Assembly (NCBI GenBank): GCA_963921425.1
Contig: OY992833.1
Location: forward strand, 28,630,698-28,694,697
Direction of reading: 5' to 3'
Source of the DNA: Dryas octopetala
Taxonomy: Eukaryota > Streptophyta > Magnoliopsida > Rosales > Rosaceae
DNA length: 64,000 nucleotides
The notes under the pieces were generated by a model, which worked only from the letters and a program-made list of their open reading frames with translations, made no database searches and had not been told where the DNA came from. The position numbers and the translations under genes are program-made. This document shows, piece after piece, positions 23,245-35,922 of the stretch (positions within the stretch are counted from its first letter, which is position 1; the number at the start of each line of letters is the position of its first letter).

Positions 23245-24186
23245 TCTAATTGCTATTCCTAATGTTTGGGTAGGTACATACAAACTGTGAACACAAAAGG
23301 GAGAAAAAAATAGTCATTGAGTTCTGCAGCTAAAGTTGTTCTAATTATTTCTTTCGGTTGAATATCCACATTTGGTTTTGTATTTGCTCTTTTAGAGCCT
23401 AAAATCTCAGGTGACTATCGTATTATATAGATGCCATTCGTACATTACCTTTTTTTTCTCTCTCAAATCATATATTGGTGATTTCGAGCAAAGGGGCACA
23501 GAAATTGAAACAATGAAAAATGAAAACCACACTGGAAAATCGTTTTCTGCAGTTATCAATTAATAGCAATTGGGTTCATGTTAAAAAACTGAAAGGGTTG
23601 CTGCCATGGACCCCCCTTGTTATGGACCTTGGTTTCCTTTGTGGTTTTGGTTTTCGACATGGGTCAGTGATATGCACTCTTCTGGTTGGAAACTTCCATT
23701 TGTGACATGCCCACTGCGTACACGCATGAAGACGACCATGTGGTATTGATGATGAATTGAAGATGTAGTAGCAGGGCGCATACTTACTACTCTGCTCAAA
23801 TCTCAATGCTCTATTTTTTATGTCGGTTTTGTTTTATGTACGGTCAAAATCGATATATATTGGTCCAAACAAATAAATTAATTCGGTTTTACAAATTGAA
23901 CTGTTTGATTTTTATATTGGTCATGCTAATAGTGTGTGAAAAGCTAGTTCTTTTCTCTTTTAAGACTTCCCGTCCAACTTGGGATGTTCTCAAAACAGAA
24001 GTACAAGTTAAAACCACCCACTAATTGTATATCTTAAACCTGTTATGGTTCATGCAACCTCCATTGTCTTCTATTCTTCCAAAAAAGAAAAAAGTTGAAG
24101 AAGAAAAATTCTATAACAGGAAACTTTCGTATGAACTCAAGACAGCTCCTATTTTCCTTTGTTTTCCATAAAAATTATTTTATATG
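23245..24186. other. 3' flank of the erlin gene and intergenic DNA
   Basis: Probably contains the 3' UTR of the erlin gene, then AT-rich DNA up to the 9-bp target duplication of the next element. No gene is seen. Confidence 0.5.
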
Positions 24187-25004
24187 TTTAATTATGGGTT
24201 AATTTCAGCTAAATACCTCAAGTTTGTTTTAAATTTTAATTTAGTATCTTACGTTTAAAATCTTGTAATGTCATGATGAACCTTATCTTTCTAATTTGTT
24301 GCAATGTCATACTTCTGTCAGTATGATTGTTAAGAGATTTATTAAATGCTGATGTAGCACTTACGTGGCACTCCCATAATACTAACTGGATGCCACATGA
24401 TTTGACTAGAAATTGAAAAATAAATTATTAAAAAAATAAAAAATTTCCAACAAATTCCCAAAATTAATGAAAAAGTTCTATAAAAAATGCTAAAAAAAAA
24501 TTCATTCCCAAGAGCCATAATATTCCACGCCCCATTCTAAGTTTCTAACCCCCCAAAAAAAAATCCCAAAAGAAATAACTGAATTAAAAAAAATAGAAGA
24601 AAATATTTAAAATTTGTATAAAAAAAATAATAATTGAATTAAAAAATAAATAAAAAGCCCGGCTGCCTTCCTCCCCCCTCCCCCTCCCCCGCCCCAAAAC
24701 CCTCCTCCCTCCCCCTCCCCCGCGTCCACCACCCAACCCACTCACCTCCCAAATATCGAGAACAGTTACTTCTGTAGCCCAATTTTAAACACCCAAATCT
24801 TCATGCTCTTCACCATTTTCACAACAACCTTAGAACCAAACCCACAAATACCAAGAGCTTCACTGACCCATTACCAGAACTAGTCCGAAAGCACAAACTC
24901 CACCATACCCACATCTCAATTTCCTTGATTTGACTCCATACCCATATGCACCACCACCACCACCACCAAAGCAGCTGTTCCAGAACCAACGAAACCAACC
25001 CATT

Positions 25005-25255
25005 ATGGGAGCTGAGAAGAAATGGCTTCTAACCCTCTTCTCAGCCACATTCCTCTCTCTCCTCCTTTTGCTCTCTTCCATCTCCAGCACGGTTCCCACT
25101 ACCCGCCCGCTTTCGCTTACTTATCGGGCGGTCGTGGCGATAGGGGTCGGATCTTCCGGCTACTGCTCGCCGTATACCATCCGCGAAACTGGTACTCGTT
25201 GCATCTCTCAGCTGATGAATATGAGAAAGAAAGGCCAATTCTGTCTCTTTTATTT
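25005..25255 (+). pseudogene. Captured 5' fragment of a GT14 (GlcAT14/core-2-like) glycosyltransferase gene
   Basis: The ATG at 25005 starts MGAEKKWLLTLFSATF followed by a Leu-rich membrane anchor, the typical start of plant family-14 glycosyltransferases of the type II Golgi class. After about 30 codons the frame shifts. The next conserved block, HYPPAFAYLSGGRGD then RIFRLLLAVYHPRNWY and LHLSADEYEKERP, continues in another frame (readable from 25107). The rest of the enzyme is absent. C-rich sequence at 24660-24740 and the stretch up to 25004 probably represent captured leader sequence. This is a fragment, not a functional gene. The family assignment is from recall of the conserved N-terminus. 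Confidence 0.8.
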
Positions 25256-25279
25256 TATTGAGTTCTTTCAATATTTTTA

Positions 25280-25610
25280 GGGGTGTCCCAACTTAAATTT
25301 TATTAGATTTTAAAAGTCCAATGAAATATAGGTGTCCAAAACTTAGATTTTAATGGATTTCAATAAAATTTAGGTGTCCCCAACTCAAATTTTAATGGTT
25401 TTCAATGAAATCCAGGTGTCCTCAAAAAGTCATGGCTTTCATTAAGTGAAGGATTTGAATGGATTTAGATGGATTTGAATGCATTTGAATGCATTTTTTA
25501 CACATAACAAATTTCATGAGAATTCCACCCAATTCTTTTAGATTTTGATGGATTCTATGGATTTTAAAATCCATTAAACTTTTTTAAAATCTGAGTTGAA
25601 GACACCCTCC
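25280..25610. mobile_element. PIF/Harbinger-like MITE, intact copy, inside the MULE-like element
   Basis: The left end GGGGTGTCCCAAC and right end GACACCCTCC are imperfect inverted repeats, flanked by TTA at 25277-25279 and 25611-25613. The sequence matches the two outer parts of the element at 7903-9184 and provides the empty-site version of the insertion there. Confidence 0.75.
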
Positions 25611-25829
25611 TTAGATTTTTAATTAATTTTTATGCCACGTGACTTTCAGTAAGTATTGTGAGAGTGTCAAGTCAATATTTAATAGATTTCTTTAACAATT
25701 ATACTAACGGAAGTATGATATTGCGACAAATTAAAAAAATAGGTATGACATTACGAGATTTTAAACATGAAGTATTAAATTAAAATTTAACAAACTTGAA
25801 GTACTAAACTGAAATTATCCTTTAATTAT

Positions 25830-26221
25830 TGTGGGCATTCAATCATTCATCCAGTTGCTTGCATGTGAATTAATTATTTTTGTTTCGGCAAACATGAATA
25901 AATGATCTTTAACATTATTGAGGTGAGTCTCACTATAACAGATTAACCAAATACTGTTTAGTTTGAGTAATGAGGTCTTTATGGTTTCTTCCCATATAAC
26001 TTGAGGTTCGATTTTTTCGAACGTACCTATTTAGTTATTTGTTAGAGTTTCTTGTCTTTCAAAGATTGAGGTCCTAGTTTCTAATCCGAGTCCCACAAGG
26101 AATTTTTGGGTATTAAAAAAAAAAATAAAAAAATCCTTTCATGGATTAGCAAAACTCAGTTGAAAGATGAAAACGTTCATGTGACCCAAGTTGATATTAA
26201 TTCCTACGTTCTTATTTCCTT
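25830..26221. other. Intergenic, no gene seen
   Basis: AT-rich flank between the MULE-like element and the large tandem duplication. No coding or RNA signal is visible. Confidence 0.5.
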
Positions 26222-27713
26222 TTTTTTTTTTTTTGCTTTTTTATTAAAATATCACCTAAATTATAGAGAGTATGCTCAAATATCATCCTTTTTTTTTTGT
26301 TAATTTATCACCTAAATTTTCACATATTGGCCAATCTATCACCTACCGTCACTTCAGTTAAATTTTATGCTTATTTTAAAGATATTTCCTTCAATTCATA
26401 TAATAAAAGCATTTGAAATATTGAAAAAAAATTCTAATTAAACCCACTAGAAAAAAAAAAAAAAAGACTTTTAAGGGTAGTTCCTTTTTTTATTTTTTAA
26501 AGTTTTTTTTACAATTATATTTTAAAAATAGTTTTAAAAATAATATTATTTTTTTATTGTATTCATGGACAAAATGGGAAGTTTGGAAAAATTTTGGATG
26601 GTTTAACATAAAAATGGATATCAGGTGATAAATTAGTACATATTGATAATTTCAAGTGATAAATTGGTAAGAAAAAAAGTTTAAATAATATGAAAGTACA
26701 CTCTTTATAATCCAGGTAATATTTGGATAAAAAAACCATCTTCTTTTTTTTTTTGCTGACAAAAAATATGGACTTCACAATTGTTAATTTGTTTGTTTAT
26801 TGAAGTCAATATAGTTGTTCCACTTTCTTTAAGCGGTGACATCATTTCAGGCAATATGTTGACTCGTATGGCCATCGGTCCAAAAATAATTATAGACGTA
26901 ATCCAGATGTAGACATTTAAGAGAATCCAGACTAAAGATTCCAGTTAGAATATTGATATTCTTAACTCCATTCTAATTTCTACGTTTTTTTTTTTTTTTT
27001 TGCTTTTTTATTAAAATATCACCTAAATTATAGAGAGTATGCTCAAATATCACCCAAATTTTTTTTTTGGTTAATTTATCACCTAAACGTTCACATATTG
27101 GCCAATCTATCACCTACCGTCACTTCAGTTAAATTTTCTGTTTATTTTAAAAATATTTCCTTCAATTCATATGATAAAAGCATTTGAAATATTGAAAAAA
27201 AATTATAATTAAACCCACTAGAAAAATAAAAGACTTTTAAGGGTTTTTTTATTTATTTTATAATTATATTTTAAAAATAGTTTTTAAAATAATATTATTT
27301 TTTTATTGTATTCATGGACAAAATGGGAAGTTTGGAAAATTTTTTGATGGTTTAACATAAAAATAGATATCAGGTGACAAATTAGTACATATTGATAATT
27401 TCAAGTGATAAATTGGTAAGAAAAAAAGTTTGAGTAATATGAAAGTACACTATTTATAATTCAGGTGATATTTGTATAAAAAAACCTTTTTTTTTTTTTT
27501 TTGCTGACAAAAAATATGGACTTCACAATTGTTAATTTGTTTATTTATTGAAGTCAATATAGCTGTTCCACTTTCTTTAAGCGGTGATATCAACTCGTAT
27601 GGCCATCGGTACAAAAATAATTATAGACGTAATCCAGATGTAGACATTTAAGAGAATCCAGACTAAAGATTCCAGTTAGAATATTGATATTCTTAACTCC
27701 ATTCTAATTTCTA
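26222..27713. repeat. 767-bp tandem duplication containing a MITE
   Basis: GCTTTTTTATTAAAATATC occurs at 26235 and 27002. The following 700-plus bases match down to TTAACTCCATTCTAATTTCTA in both copies, with small indels (the second copy lacks about 20 bases near 27590). Within each copy the first and last thirds are imperfect inverted repeats: ATCACCTAAATTATAGAGAG against ACTCTTTATAATCCAGGTAA in copy 1. The unit therefore probably contains a MITE of about 500 bp. Confidence 0.85.
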
Positions 27714-27868
27714 AGAGATAAACTATTCAGTATTCAACGCCTTCAAAGTTCAAACACTGAAACTGTGAAACCATCTTAGAATATTGATATTCTTAACTCC
27801 ATTCTAATTTCTAAGAGATAAACTATTCAACGCCTTCAAAGTTCATACACTGAAACTGTGAAACCGCT
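27676..27868. repeat. 100-bp tandem duplication upstream of the ureide permease
   Basis: TTAGAATATTGATATTCTTA starts at 27676 and 27776. Both copies continue through TCAACGCCTTCAAAGTTCA to CTGAAACTGTGAAACC. The second copy lacks about 7 bases. It overlaps the end of the larger duplication, so the two events are layered. Confidence 0.85.
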
Positions 27869-28661
27869 ATATCCAGCTACGAGTTCGCTGTCTTCTCTCA
27901 TTCATGGCCTTACTCTTGCATGCTCAGAAGCAAGAGTTTGTGTTGATGGGATTTGAAAGATTCTCAAGTCCTCTAAGAAGAATATGAGATTCTGATTTTT
28001 TTTCTTCTTTTTTTTTTGGCTGCTCTAAGAAGAATATGAGATTCTGATTTGTGATTGTGACGTGAAAAAAGATTGTTGGCGTCTGCTGACGCTGCTTGGG
28101 TCCAAATTAGTGGTGGGTTCATCACTTTTTGGATTGGTTAGTGATCCTTCTCAACCTGTAACAACTTTCCCAGATAATTTGGCTTTTACTTTTCTTATTT
28201 TTGCTTGTCTTTCTTATTTTTGTTTTCACACTTGAATACGTTGAGTTGTGGATGTAAAAGGCAATTCTGGTGTTCCTCAGAATTGGGTTTTGCTCTGTTA
28301 TGGTATGTATGTAGTATGTACCGCTAATTTTATACCCTTGAATTTGACGCCATAGTTGGTAGCCTTTTGACTTGCAGATGTTTATCCACTTATGCACATA
28401 TTTGATGACTTTTTCTCTTTTGGTCCTGAGATATTTTAGTCTTTTCAGTAATCAATGCTTTCTCTTTGGTGGAAATCCTAGTCCAAATGTTTCATATAAG
28501 TGAAATTTCTTTAACCTATTCGTTGTCTGAAATTATAGCAGATTTATTCATGAGCTAGGAACCCAGTGATACTGAATCTTATTTGTGATGTGCAGGATCT
28601 TTCTGGTGTTCCTCTGCTAATTTTTGTACCATCTGAGTGGAATTTGTGTAGTGGATTAAAA
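27869..28661 (+). promoter_or_regulatory. 5' flank and leader region of the ureide permease gene
   Basis: Contains a small direct repeat of CTCTAAGAAGAATATGAG (about 27979 and 28023). A probable splice acceptor (GTGCAG at 28590-28595) opens the exon that holds the start codon. An untranslated leader exon presumably lies near 27900-28100. I see no second gene. Confidence 0.45.
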
Positions 28662-30987
28662 ATGTATGTGGTGGAAAGCAAAGGAGGAGCTATAGCATGC
28701 ATGCTGCTTGCCTTGCTCTTCTTGGGCACATGGCCTGCTATCTTGACTCTCCTAGAAAGACGAGGCCGACTTCCTCAGCATACTTATCTTGATTATTCAA
28801 TCACCAATCTCTTGGCTGCTGTAATTATAGCTTTAACTTTTGGTCAGATTGGCAGCAGCACACATGAGATGCCTAATTTTATAACTCAACTTGCACAGGT
28901 GAGTTTAAAGTTTATTTTGTGGTTCAGACTTTGTGGAAATGATTTTCTTTTCTTCTTACTGTTTTGAGCTTTTTATGGTTGTTATGTGAATCATTCATAC
29001 TCCATAGCTTGAATGCTATATAAACCCAAATAGCCACAACCCAATTCTCACGCCTGCGAAAGGACAGAAATAATGAGTTGTTTTGAGCTGATGTTTCTTA
29101 TCTTTATATCAATGAGAAAAATCTCCTGAATCTGAGAAGGCTACTATCGTTTTAATCAAACTGTGGCCAGGACCTGGCCATAGCAGGCTTTGGATCTTGA
29201 TTTGCAGTGACATAGTTTCAGTTACAACTGTTTTTTGAAGCATCTCGGATGACATGTGCAGGATAATTGGCCCTGTGTTTTATTTGCAATGGCAGGCGGG
29301 GTGGTCCTCAGCCTTGGAAATCTAGCAACACAGTATGCTTGGGCTTTTGTTGGTCTGTCAGTGACAGAAGTGATCACTTCAAGCATCGCAGTTGTGATAG
29401 GTCTCTCTCCCAACACTTGGATGTATTCATAAATTGTTATGACTATGTACTAAGTTCTAACATACTGGTTACTCTCTTCCTTCTAAATGTAACAGGCACA
29501 ACCTTTAATTACTTCTTAGATGACAAAATTAATAGAGCAGAGATTCTTTTCCCCGGTGTTGGTTGCTTCTTGATCGCAGTTTGTCTTGGCTCTGCCGTTC
29601 ACTCATCCAATGCAGCTGATAACAAAACAAAACTTAACAGTTTGCCAAGTGATCACATAGATGGGGAAAAGTACGTTTCTTCTGCCTCAAGATGTTATTA
29701 AAGTTTCAATGGGTTGGAAACAAGTGTTCATTTTACTGGTTTTCCTAGTTGATTAATCTTTATTGGAAATTCGTGTTCATTTGGCATCACACCAAGTTTA
29801 ATGTTTTGACAGGGCTTCACATAGTTCCACGATTCCGGATGAGGGTAAGAAATTCTTTGAAGTTATAACATATCACTCTATACTTGTGTTGTTACCGTTT
29901 ATGAGATGGTAGTTCCATATTTTGTTTCAATATCAGCATCCACAGCTGGGTCGAAGGATCTGGAAGATGGAAATGAATCTGCTCTGAAGGCAAAGTCTGG
30001 GACTGCAGATTTTCTTGTACAGCTTGAGAACAAAAGAGCAATTAAGGTTGGTGGTTCCATTTCACATTGCTTTTCTCTTTCAATGTCTGATGCATTAATG
30101 TGTGAACTTCTCTATTACAATGGGTATGATTCTACTTGTGCAGGTTTTTGGGAAGAGCACTTTTATTGGACTGGGGATAACTTTCGTTGCTGGACTTTGC
30201 TTTTCTTTCTTCTCACCTGCATTCAACTTGGCCACAAATGATCAGTGGCACACTCTGAAGGAAGGAGTTCCTCATTTGGTTGTCTACACTGCATTTTTCT
30301 ACTTCTCATTATCTGGTTTTCTCATTGCAGTCATTCTAAACATAATCTTCCTTTACAACCCTCTACTGGACATACCCAGAACATCATTCAAAGCCTATCT
30401 GAACGATTGGAATGGTAGGGGCTGGGCCTTATTGGCTGGTCTCTTATGTGGATTTGGAAATGGTCTCCAATTTATGGGAGGTCAAGCTGCAGGTTATGCA
30501 GCAGCTGATGCTGTTCAGGTTGGTTTCATGACTTAAACACATGGATGTATTGGGGTGATTTTCTTAGTGGGTATTGTTCTCTTGTCAGCTATATGACATG
30601 TTATGCTTGCAAAGTGTGAATTTGGATCACACATTTTAACAAAAGTTCACCTAATCAATGATCCAGATTAACAAATTGAAACCTAACATGTAAGACTGTT
30701 TGACAAGAGAAAATTTCCCTTGTCTTAGTTATGTTTTTACTCATTGATGACCAACTTATCTGCTGGTGAGTGATGCTTTATGCATGTTTAGTGAATATAA
30801 CATTATTTATATGAATTTGGGGTTGTAATGGCAGGCACTTCCACTTGTGAGCACTTTTTGGGGCATCCTGTTTTTTGGAGAGTACCGAAAATCATCACCG
30901 AGAACATATGTATTGCTTAGCAGCATGCTGTTTATGTTTATTGCGGCTATTGCGGTCCTTATGGCATCATCAGGGCATCGAAAATGA
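28662..30987 (+). CDS. UPS: Ureide permease (UPS family)
   Basis: Seven coding exons (28662-28898, 29262-29400, 29496-29670, 29813-29844, 29937-30046, 30144-30518, 30835-30987) join in frame to 406 residues. The start MYVVESKGGAIACMLLALLF followed by WPAILTLLERRGRLPQHTYLDY is highly typical of plant ureide permeases. About ten hydrophobic segments are visible, with a long hydrophilic loop at about 165-235. Later landmarks are VFGKSTFIGLGI, PAFNLATNDQWH, GFGNGLQFMGGQAAGYAAAD and LFFGEYRKSSPRTY. The family moves allantoin, uracil and related N-rich compounds across membranes by proton coupling. The fourth exon has only 32 bases. An upstream ATG in line with this frame lies before the acceptor at 28595 and was rejected. 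Confidence 0.93.
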
Positions 30988-31892
30988 ATACTATATTGTG
31001 TAAGAAAATAAAGCTATAAATAATTGATGAAATAGTCAAGCAGAAAAATACTCCAGCTGGTTGGTGAATATTATTGATTGTGGTGTCATGGGTCATGAAG
31101 ATTATTGATTGTGGAGGTGCTTCCATATATCTCACGGAAGATTATTCTCACTTTTTTTTTTGGTTAAACAATTATTCCCTTTTGATCTTTGGTGAAAGAT
31201 GTAGTTTACCCCCAAAAAGAAAATATGGGGCAGTTATTTAAAGATTCTAGTGAAATTTGTACCAATGAATAAGTCCAGGTGATATCAATGTTTCGATGTT
31301 TATGGTTTTTCTTCCCCATTTTTATTTAAGCACATGGTCAGCAAGGCAAGAAAAGTACTTCTCTGTTATTTCTGTTCAAGGCACATTTGGATAAGATAAT
31401 AATACATTTGACATTTTTTTCCCTACTCCTTTAAACTGAATCATGCGAAAAAAGCCACATTCTCTACGATTGTAAGTTACTGTGAATGCCCAACTCCTAC
31501 TTTCAGCATCAGATAGACTGACATTCTCTACCATTCTGGTCATCTCCATTTGCACTAGCAATGGGATGTGTTGGTGAAGTTGACAAGGTACAAGTAACGA
31601 TTTATATGCTACCCGTAAACTAACATAAGATGAAAATGCAACATTTTGCTGCCCAAGAAAATTCTTTGCACCAATGTTAAGACAGGGTGAGACCCTTCTG
31701 CCAGTACGCAGGGTGAAATATAACAGCCGTATAAATCCTGTGTTGTTGTACACCGTCTAAATTTTTTGTATTTTAACAGATTGACCCAGACACTATCAAT
31801 GGCGACCTCCCTGTCAAAGCACTTTAAGTCAATATCAAATGCCATCACTCGCACCTCTTTTCAACATTTTAAAGAAAGCTACTAGTGATTAC
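30988..31892. other. Intergenic region between the convergent UPS and RUS3-like genes
   Basis: Holds the 3' ends of both genes. Short open frames on the minus strand at 31376-31854 lack family resemblance and splice support, so I treat the space as 3' UTR and spacer. Confidence 0.45.
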
Positions 31893-34800
31893 CTAGTCAA
31901 TCTTTTCATCTGAAGACCCACAGGTCCAGTTTGCCTTCCAAATGATCGTAGGTGATAAAAGACGTTCTGCTTTCCAACCTGATGCCTTTAACTGCAATAT
32001 AATGAAAGGAGTAAAGGGATAAGATGCTCAGTGATCCAGTTACCTTTCTATATTGAAACTTTAATTAATAATGTTTCATACTCTTGAGGTTCTAAAAATG
32101 TTAATAAGTGACTAAATTAAATTCTAAAATAAAGTACCTTCTGAATGAAAACATCATAATGTTTATCCATCCATGTTTGGCTTTCAGCATGAAGAATTCG
32201 GTGTTTATCCCTGAGATTTGCCATAGCCTTTGCATGGAAAAATGACTGCAAGACATCTGTGGAAGTAGAATCTTTATGCATAACAATGCAGATGGTTCCT
32301 TTCCTCTCCATTAGCAAGTACTTGGCTAGAAAGACCAGCAGAGAAACAACAAAATAAACACCAAGGTTCATGGTTGAAATTCATTTGTCGGAAGTAGAGA
32401 GCAGACATCAACCTTTCTTGTAATGAGATCCCGCAGATTGCAACATGTCCCTCCTGATTAAGATTATCACCCTAAATGTCAGTCATATACACAACACTAA
32501 AACTTATCAATAGCAGGGATGACTAAGAGCCAGCTCAGAGTTGCTTGTGTTACAAAAGTATTGACTTTTTTTTTTTTGGTCCAAGCAAAAGTATTGATTA
32601 TCAAGCCACAATCTTGAATGCCAAACATCAAAAGATATGCATAATTGCATAGTAGTGATCCAATGGTGGAGCAGGCTCCCACAACAATTGTTACAGATAA
32701 CAGAAGTGGTACCAGAACATTATTGCTCTTCAAACATTTGGTATGAGGTGACAGAGGATTCCTATGACCTAAAGGCAAAAGAAGTTTAAGACTGAGTAAA
32801 GAAACTCACAGTTCCAGGTGATTTAGTGAGGAGACCCTGACACCTAAATGTACTTCCACATGCATTGAATTTCTACTCTTTGAGCTCCATGAAGATGCCC
32901 ATATGGGTAATACATGCTCCATGTTAGAGACCTGTACAGGGGAGAGAACTGGAAACACATTCAGATGCAGGCATTAAATATCACCAAAAGAAAATAAAGA
33001 TGAAAATGTCAAATACAAAGAAACTGAGCTGGCCTCGAGGAAGAAGGAAGATTCAACTGCATACCTTGGCCAGTCTTCATAAAATGCTGCAAAAGAATTG
33101 AGCACCTCTGAGGGTTCAAAGAATTTAATGCAAGGCACCGGACAGCCCTGTAGTTCGCTGTGCAAGAAAGACAAGTATCACCCAACAGGTCAAATTCAAG
33201 ACATAAAGAACCTCAGTTTCTAATTCAGATAGCACAAGTCAACAAAAGACGATTAATATAGGATATGTGGTGTTAACTTTGGTCAGTAAAACCCTAAAAC
33301 TTGTTTTAATTTCATGTAAGATTTTATTTCAATTTTTATCTGTTTCAAATATATATTCATTCTATCGCAACCAATAAACTTCCACAGCAGAAGTGCCAAT
33401 ATAAAATTCAAGTTAAGTATTCAATCGGGTCAAATTCAATTCTTGATAAAATCAATGGTCATGAACATTGATGGTTTATTTTCCATTTTGTCCTATGGCA
33501 TAAAATTCCTTCTTCCCTCTCCTCCTATAAAATCTTCCTGCATTCAAGCAATGAGATCTAGGCACCGGAATGGATATCCCTTGTCTCATAACTCTTTAGT
33601 CTTTCCACATTTAGTTTCTTTATGTAAAAATAAGTTACATCCTTGTTGGTACAGAAGCAAAGAAGTCTATAATATATCTGTGATTAACTTTACACAGCAT
33701 TGTCCTACATATTGAACAGTCACTATGGCTTCTAGAAGGTACATGCCAGGTTTCACAATCTAAAAATGTTTACATGTAATCATAGCAGCAGGACTTACCA
33801 TACATATGGAACACGGTGAGAGACAAAAAAGAGAACCAAATAGCTAGCGGGTGTCCCATAGTAATGCGAGCAAGAAGCATACCCAATGCCATACCAGTCA
33901 TTGTTGCCACCGTCTCTTGACTTCCTTCCTATCAATGTACCAAAAAAAGGTTAATGGACAATACTAGCCAACATATATAAGCCAGTCCTCGTCTAACAGT
34001 CAGAACCATTGTGCTGGTACCTTGGCAGATATATCTGCAGCATTACTCTGAAGAGCAAAATGTTGTGTCAAAGCAGCTCTAGTTGCTCCACTTGCAACAC
34101 CAGCTAAATGAGAAGAAAAGTTGGAAAACAGTAAAAATTAAAAAAATTCTGATCAAGCTCTCTACTGCATTTGTTTGACCTTTTATTTGATGAAAACAAA
34201 TATTTGCAGAGAGATGATAAAGGTACAACTGCCATTCTAAGATTAAAGAGAAGAGGAATACATTAAACCAATCATAGTGTCATTGACAGCTTTAAATGAG
34301 TAGCACATCATATAACTGAATTGATAAATTATTCAACCACAAGCAACAGAAATAGCATGGGCAGATACAAACTCATTTTATAAATATAACATACTTGGGC
34401 AGTAAATAAAAACTATTATCATATTATATTCAAGGTATACAGGAACTTACTGAATGATCTCGATATGCTTCCTAAACAAACAACAAACACAAAAGCCGAT
34501 GGGAACAAGGGTGAAACAAGGTCCATCAACATTCCTGCAACCAAATAGCAGCCGTTCTTGTCATTTTAAAGGATACATTAAACAACAGCAAACAACAGAT
34601 TAATGTGTCCATTCACATTCAAAATTGTCAAATGCTGTCAGTCCATGCACACAAGCAAAAGATAGCACAAGGTTCTGACAACGATCTCAACTTATAATTG
34701 AAAACAGAAGTGGTTAAGTCATACCAAGATCATTCATAAGATCTGCAACTAAGCGCCACATTTTGGCATTGCTATCCAGATTTGAGCCCTGAAGAACAAG

Positions 34801-35922
34801 GGGACTTGTAAAGAAATGATGAACTTAGGATTGAGAATTCTTAGAAAGAGTGAACATAACGGAACCACTAGCCAAAGACACCCTGTACTAGTAACTAAAA
34901 GAGCATCCAATGTCACGAATACATGAAAGGGTAGAAAAGTTTCCAAAGGTTGCAATGTAAATTGTGCACAGCATGAGCAATAGAACAAGAGTATCGCACC
35001 TGATAGAAGGTGAATAAGATACCTCCAATCATTCCAGTCAAGTCCCTCAGGAACCACTGCAACATTTTCAATTTTGAGAAAAAAAAAAAACCATTTACTA
35101 TGCATTGCAAGCTCGAATACTCAATGAAGCTTCCTCTTTCACCCCAACAGTGATGCTAAAAGTAGAAAACATTTACCTGAAAGGTGGCACCAATCACAGT
35201 GGCTGATTTCTCACCGACCCCAATAGCACTCAGCAGAGCCTTAAGAGTGAACAAAACACACGATTAATGCATTTAGTAATCAGCTATGGAACTTCAACAA
35301 GACTATACAGTAAATGAGAGCTTACTTGTGTAGAAAGCATGGTCCGTATGTAAGTGGAAAGACCCTTGAAAAAACAATTAAGAAATTAATTATGCTGTAT
35401 AATTAGCACTAATGATCAGCTAATTTTATTGAGCAGAGCAATAGAAAGCATTAGTTGCAAATATTTGTACCTGGAGTAAATCCCAGACTTGAAAAGGGAC
35501 ATAATCCGGAGTGACACTACTAGGAAAGCCCTGCATTTACGAAAACGCCAAAATTAAAACCCAAAAAAAGAAAGCCCTTTTTATCTTCTTAAACAATAAC
35601 AACAATGACAAAAGGCAGAAAATTAAAAAAATTAAAAATAAACAGAAAAGGCTTGCCTCAGGTACAAATGCTTCAAGAATTCGCCTCCAAACATGGTGGA
35701 ACCGACTACCAGATCTTCAGATTTGGAGTAAAAAATTGAACTTTTATTCGTAAAGAAATGAGTGAAAACATAAACAAAAAGCACAGAGAAAAGGAGTAAC
35801 CTTTGGATGGAGAGTGAAGGAGACGCAATTATGGTGGCAGTTTTAGAGAGTTTGGTCGCAGCTGAGCCATTCCATTCTTCCACTATAATCTCTGATGTTG
35901 TTGATGATGACGATACTTCCAT
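31893..35922 (-). CDS. RUS3: RUS3-like protein (root UV-B sensitive family, DUF647)
   Basis: Fifteen exons on the minus strand join in frame to 438 residues (starts 35922, 35714, 35530, 35364, 35239, 35056, 34788, 34534, 34103, 33928, 33157, 32948, 32450, 32325, 31991; stop at 31893). The DUF647 core is unmistakable: EAFVPEGFPSSVTPDYVPFQ, IGVGEKSATVIGATFQWFLR, GSNLDSNAKMWRLVADLMND, SGATRAALTQHFAL and NAADISAKEGSQETVATMTG. The tail ends in SGWKAERLL and then IIWKANWTC, as in RUS3-type members. RUS1/RUS2 act in UV-B and auxin-related root responses; RUS3 is less studied. The second exon ends PEG-type with a GC donor (35656-35655) rather than GT. Hydrophobic segments suggest membrane association. 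Confidence 0.92.

Larger units (their letters stand above)
24187..25829. mobile_element. Pack-MULE-like element (24196-25820) with 9-bp target duplication
   Basis: TTTAATTAT occurs immediately left (24187-24195) and right (25821-25829) of a segment whose ends are inverted: GGGTTAATTTCAG at the left and CTGAAATTATCC at the right. The inverted similarity extends about 200 bases inward on each side, including TTTTAAATTTTAATTTAGTA against its diverged complement. A 9-bp duplication with long inverted repeats is the hallmark of Mutator-like elements. No transposase is present. The interior holds a GC-richer block with a glycosyltransferase fragment (24660-25255) and a separate small MITE (25280-25610). 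Related sequence occurs at 1-360. Confidence 0.85.

Noticed and set aside
31376..31854. Minus-strand frames downstream of the RUS3-like stop codon
   Set aside because: The RUS3-like protein ends naturally at 31893 with a conserved tail; these frames show no family resemblance and probably lie in the 3' flank.
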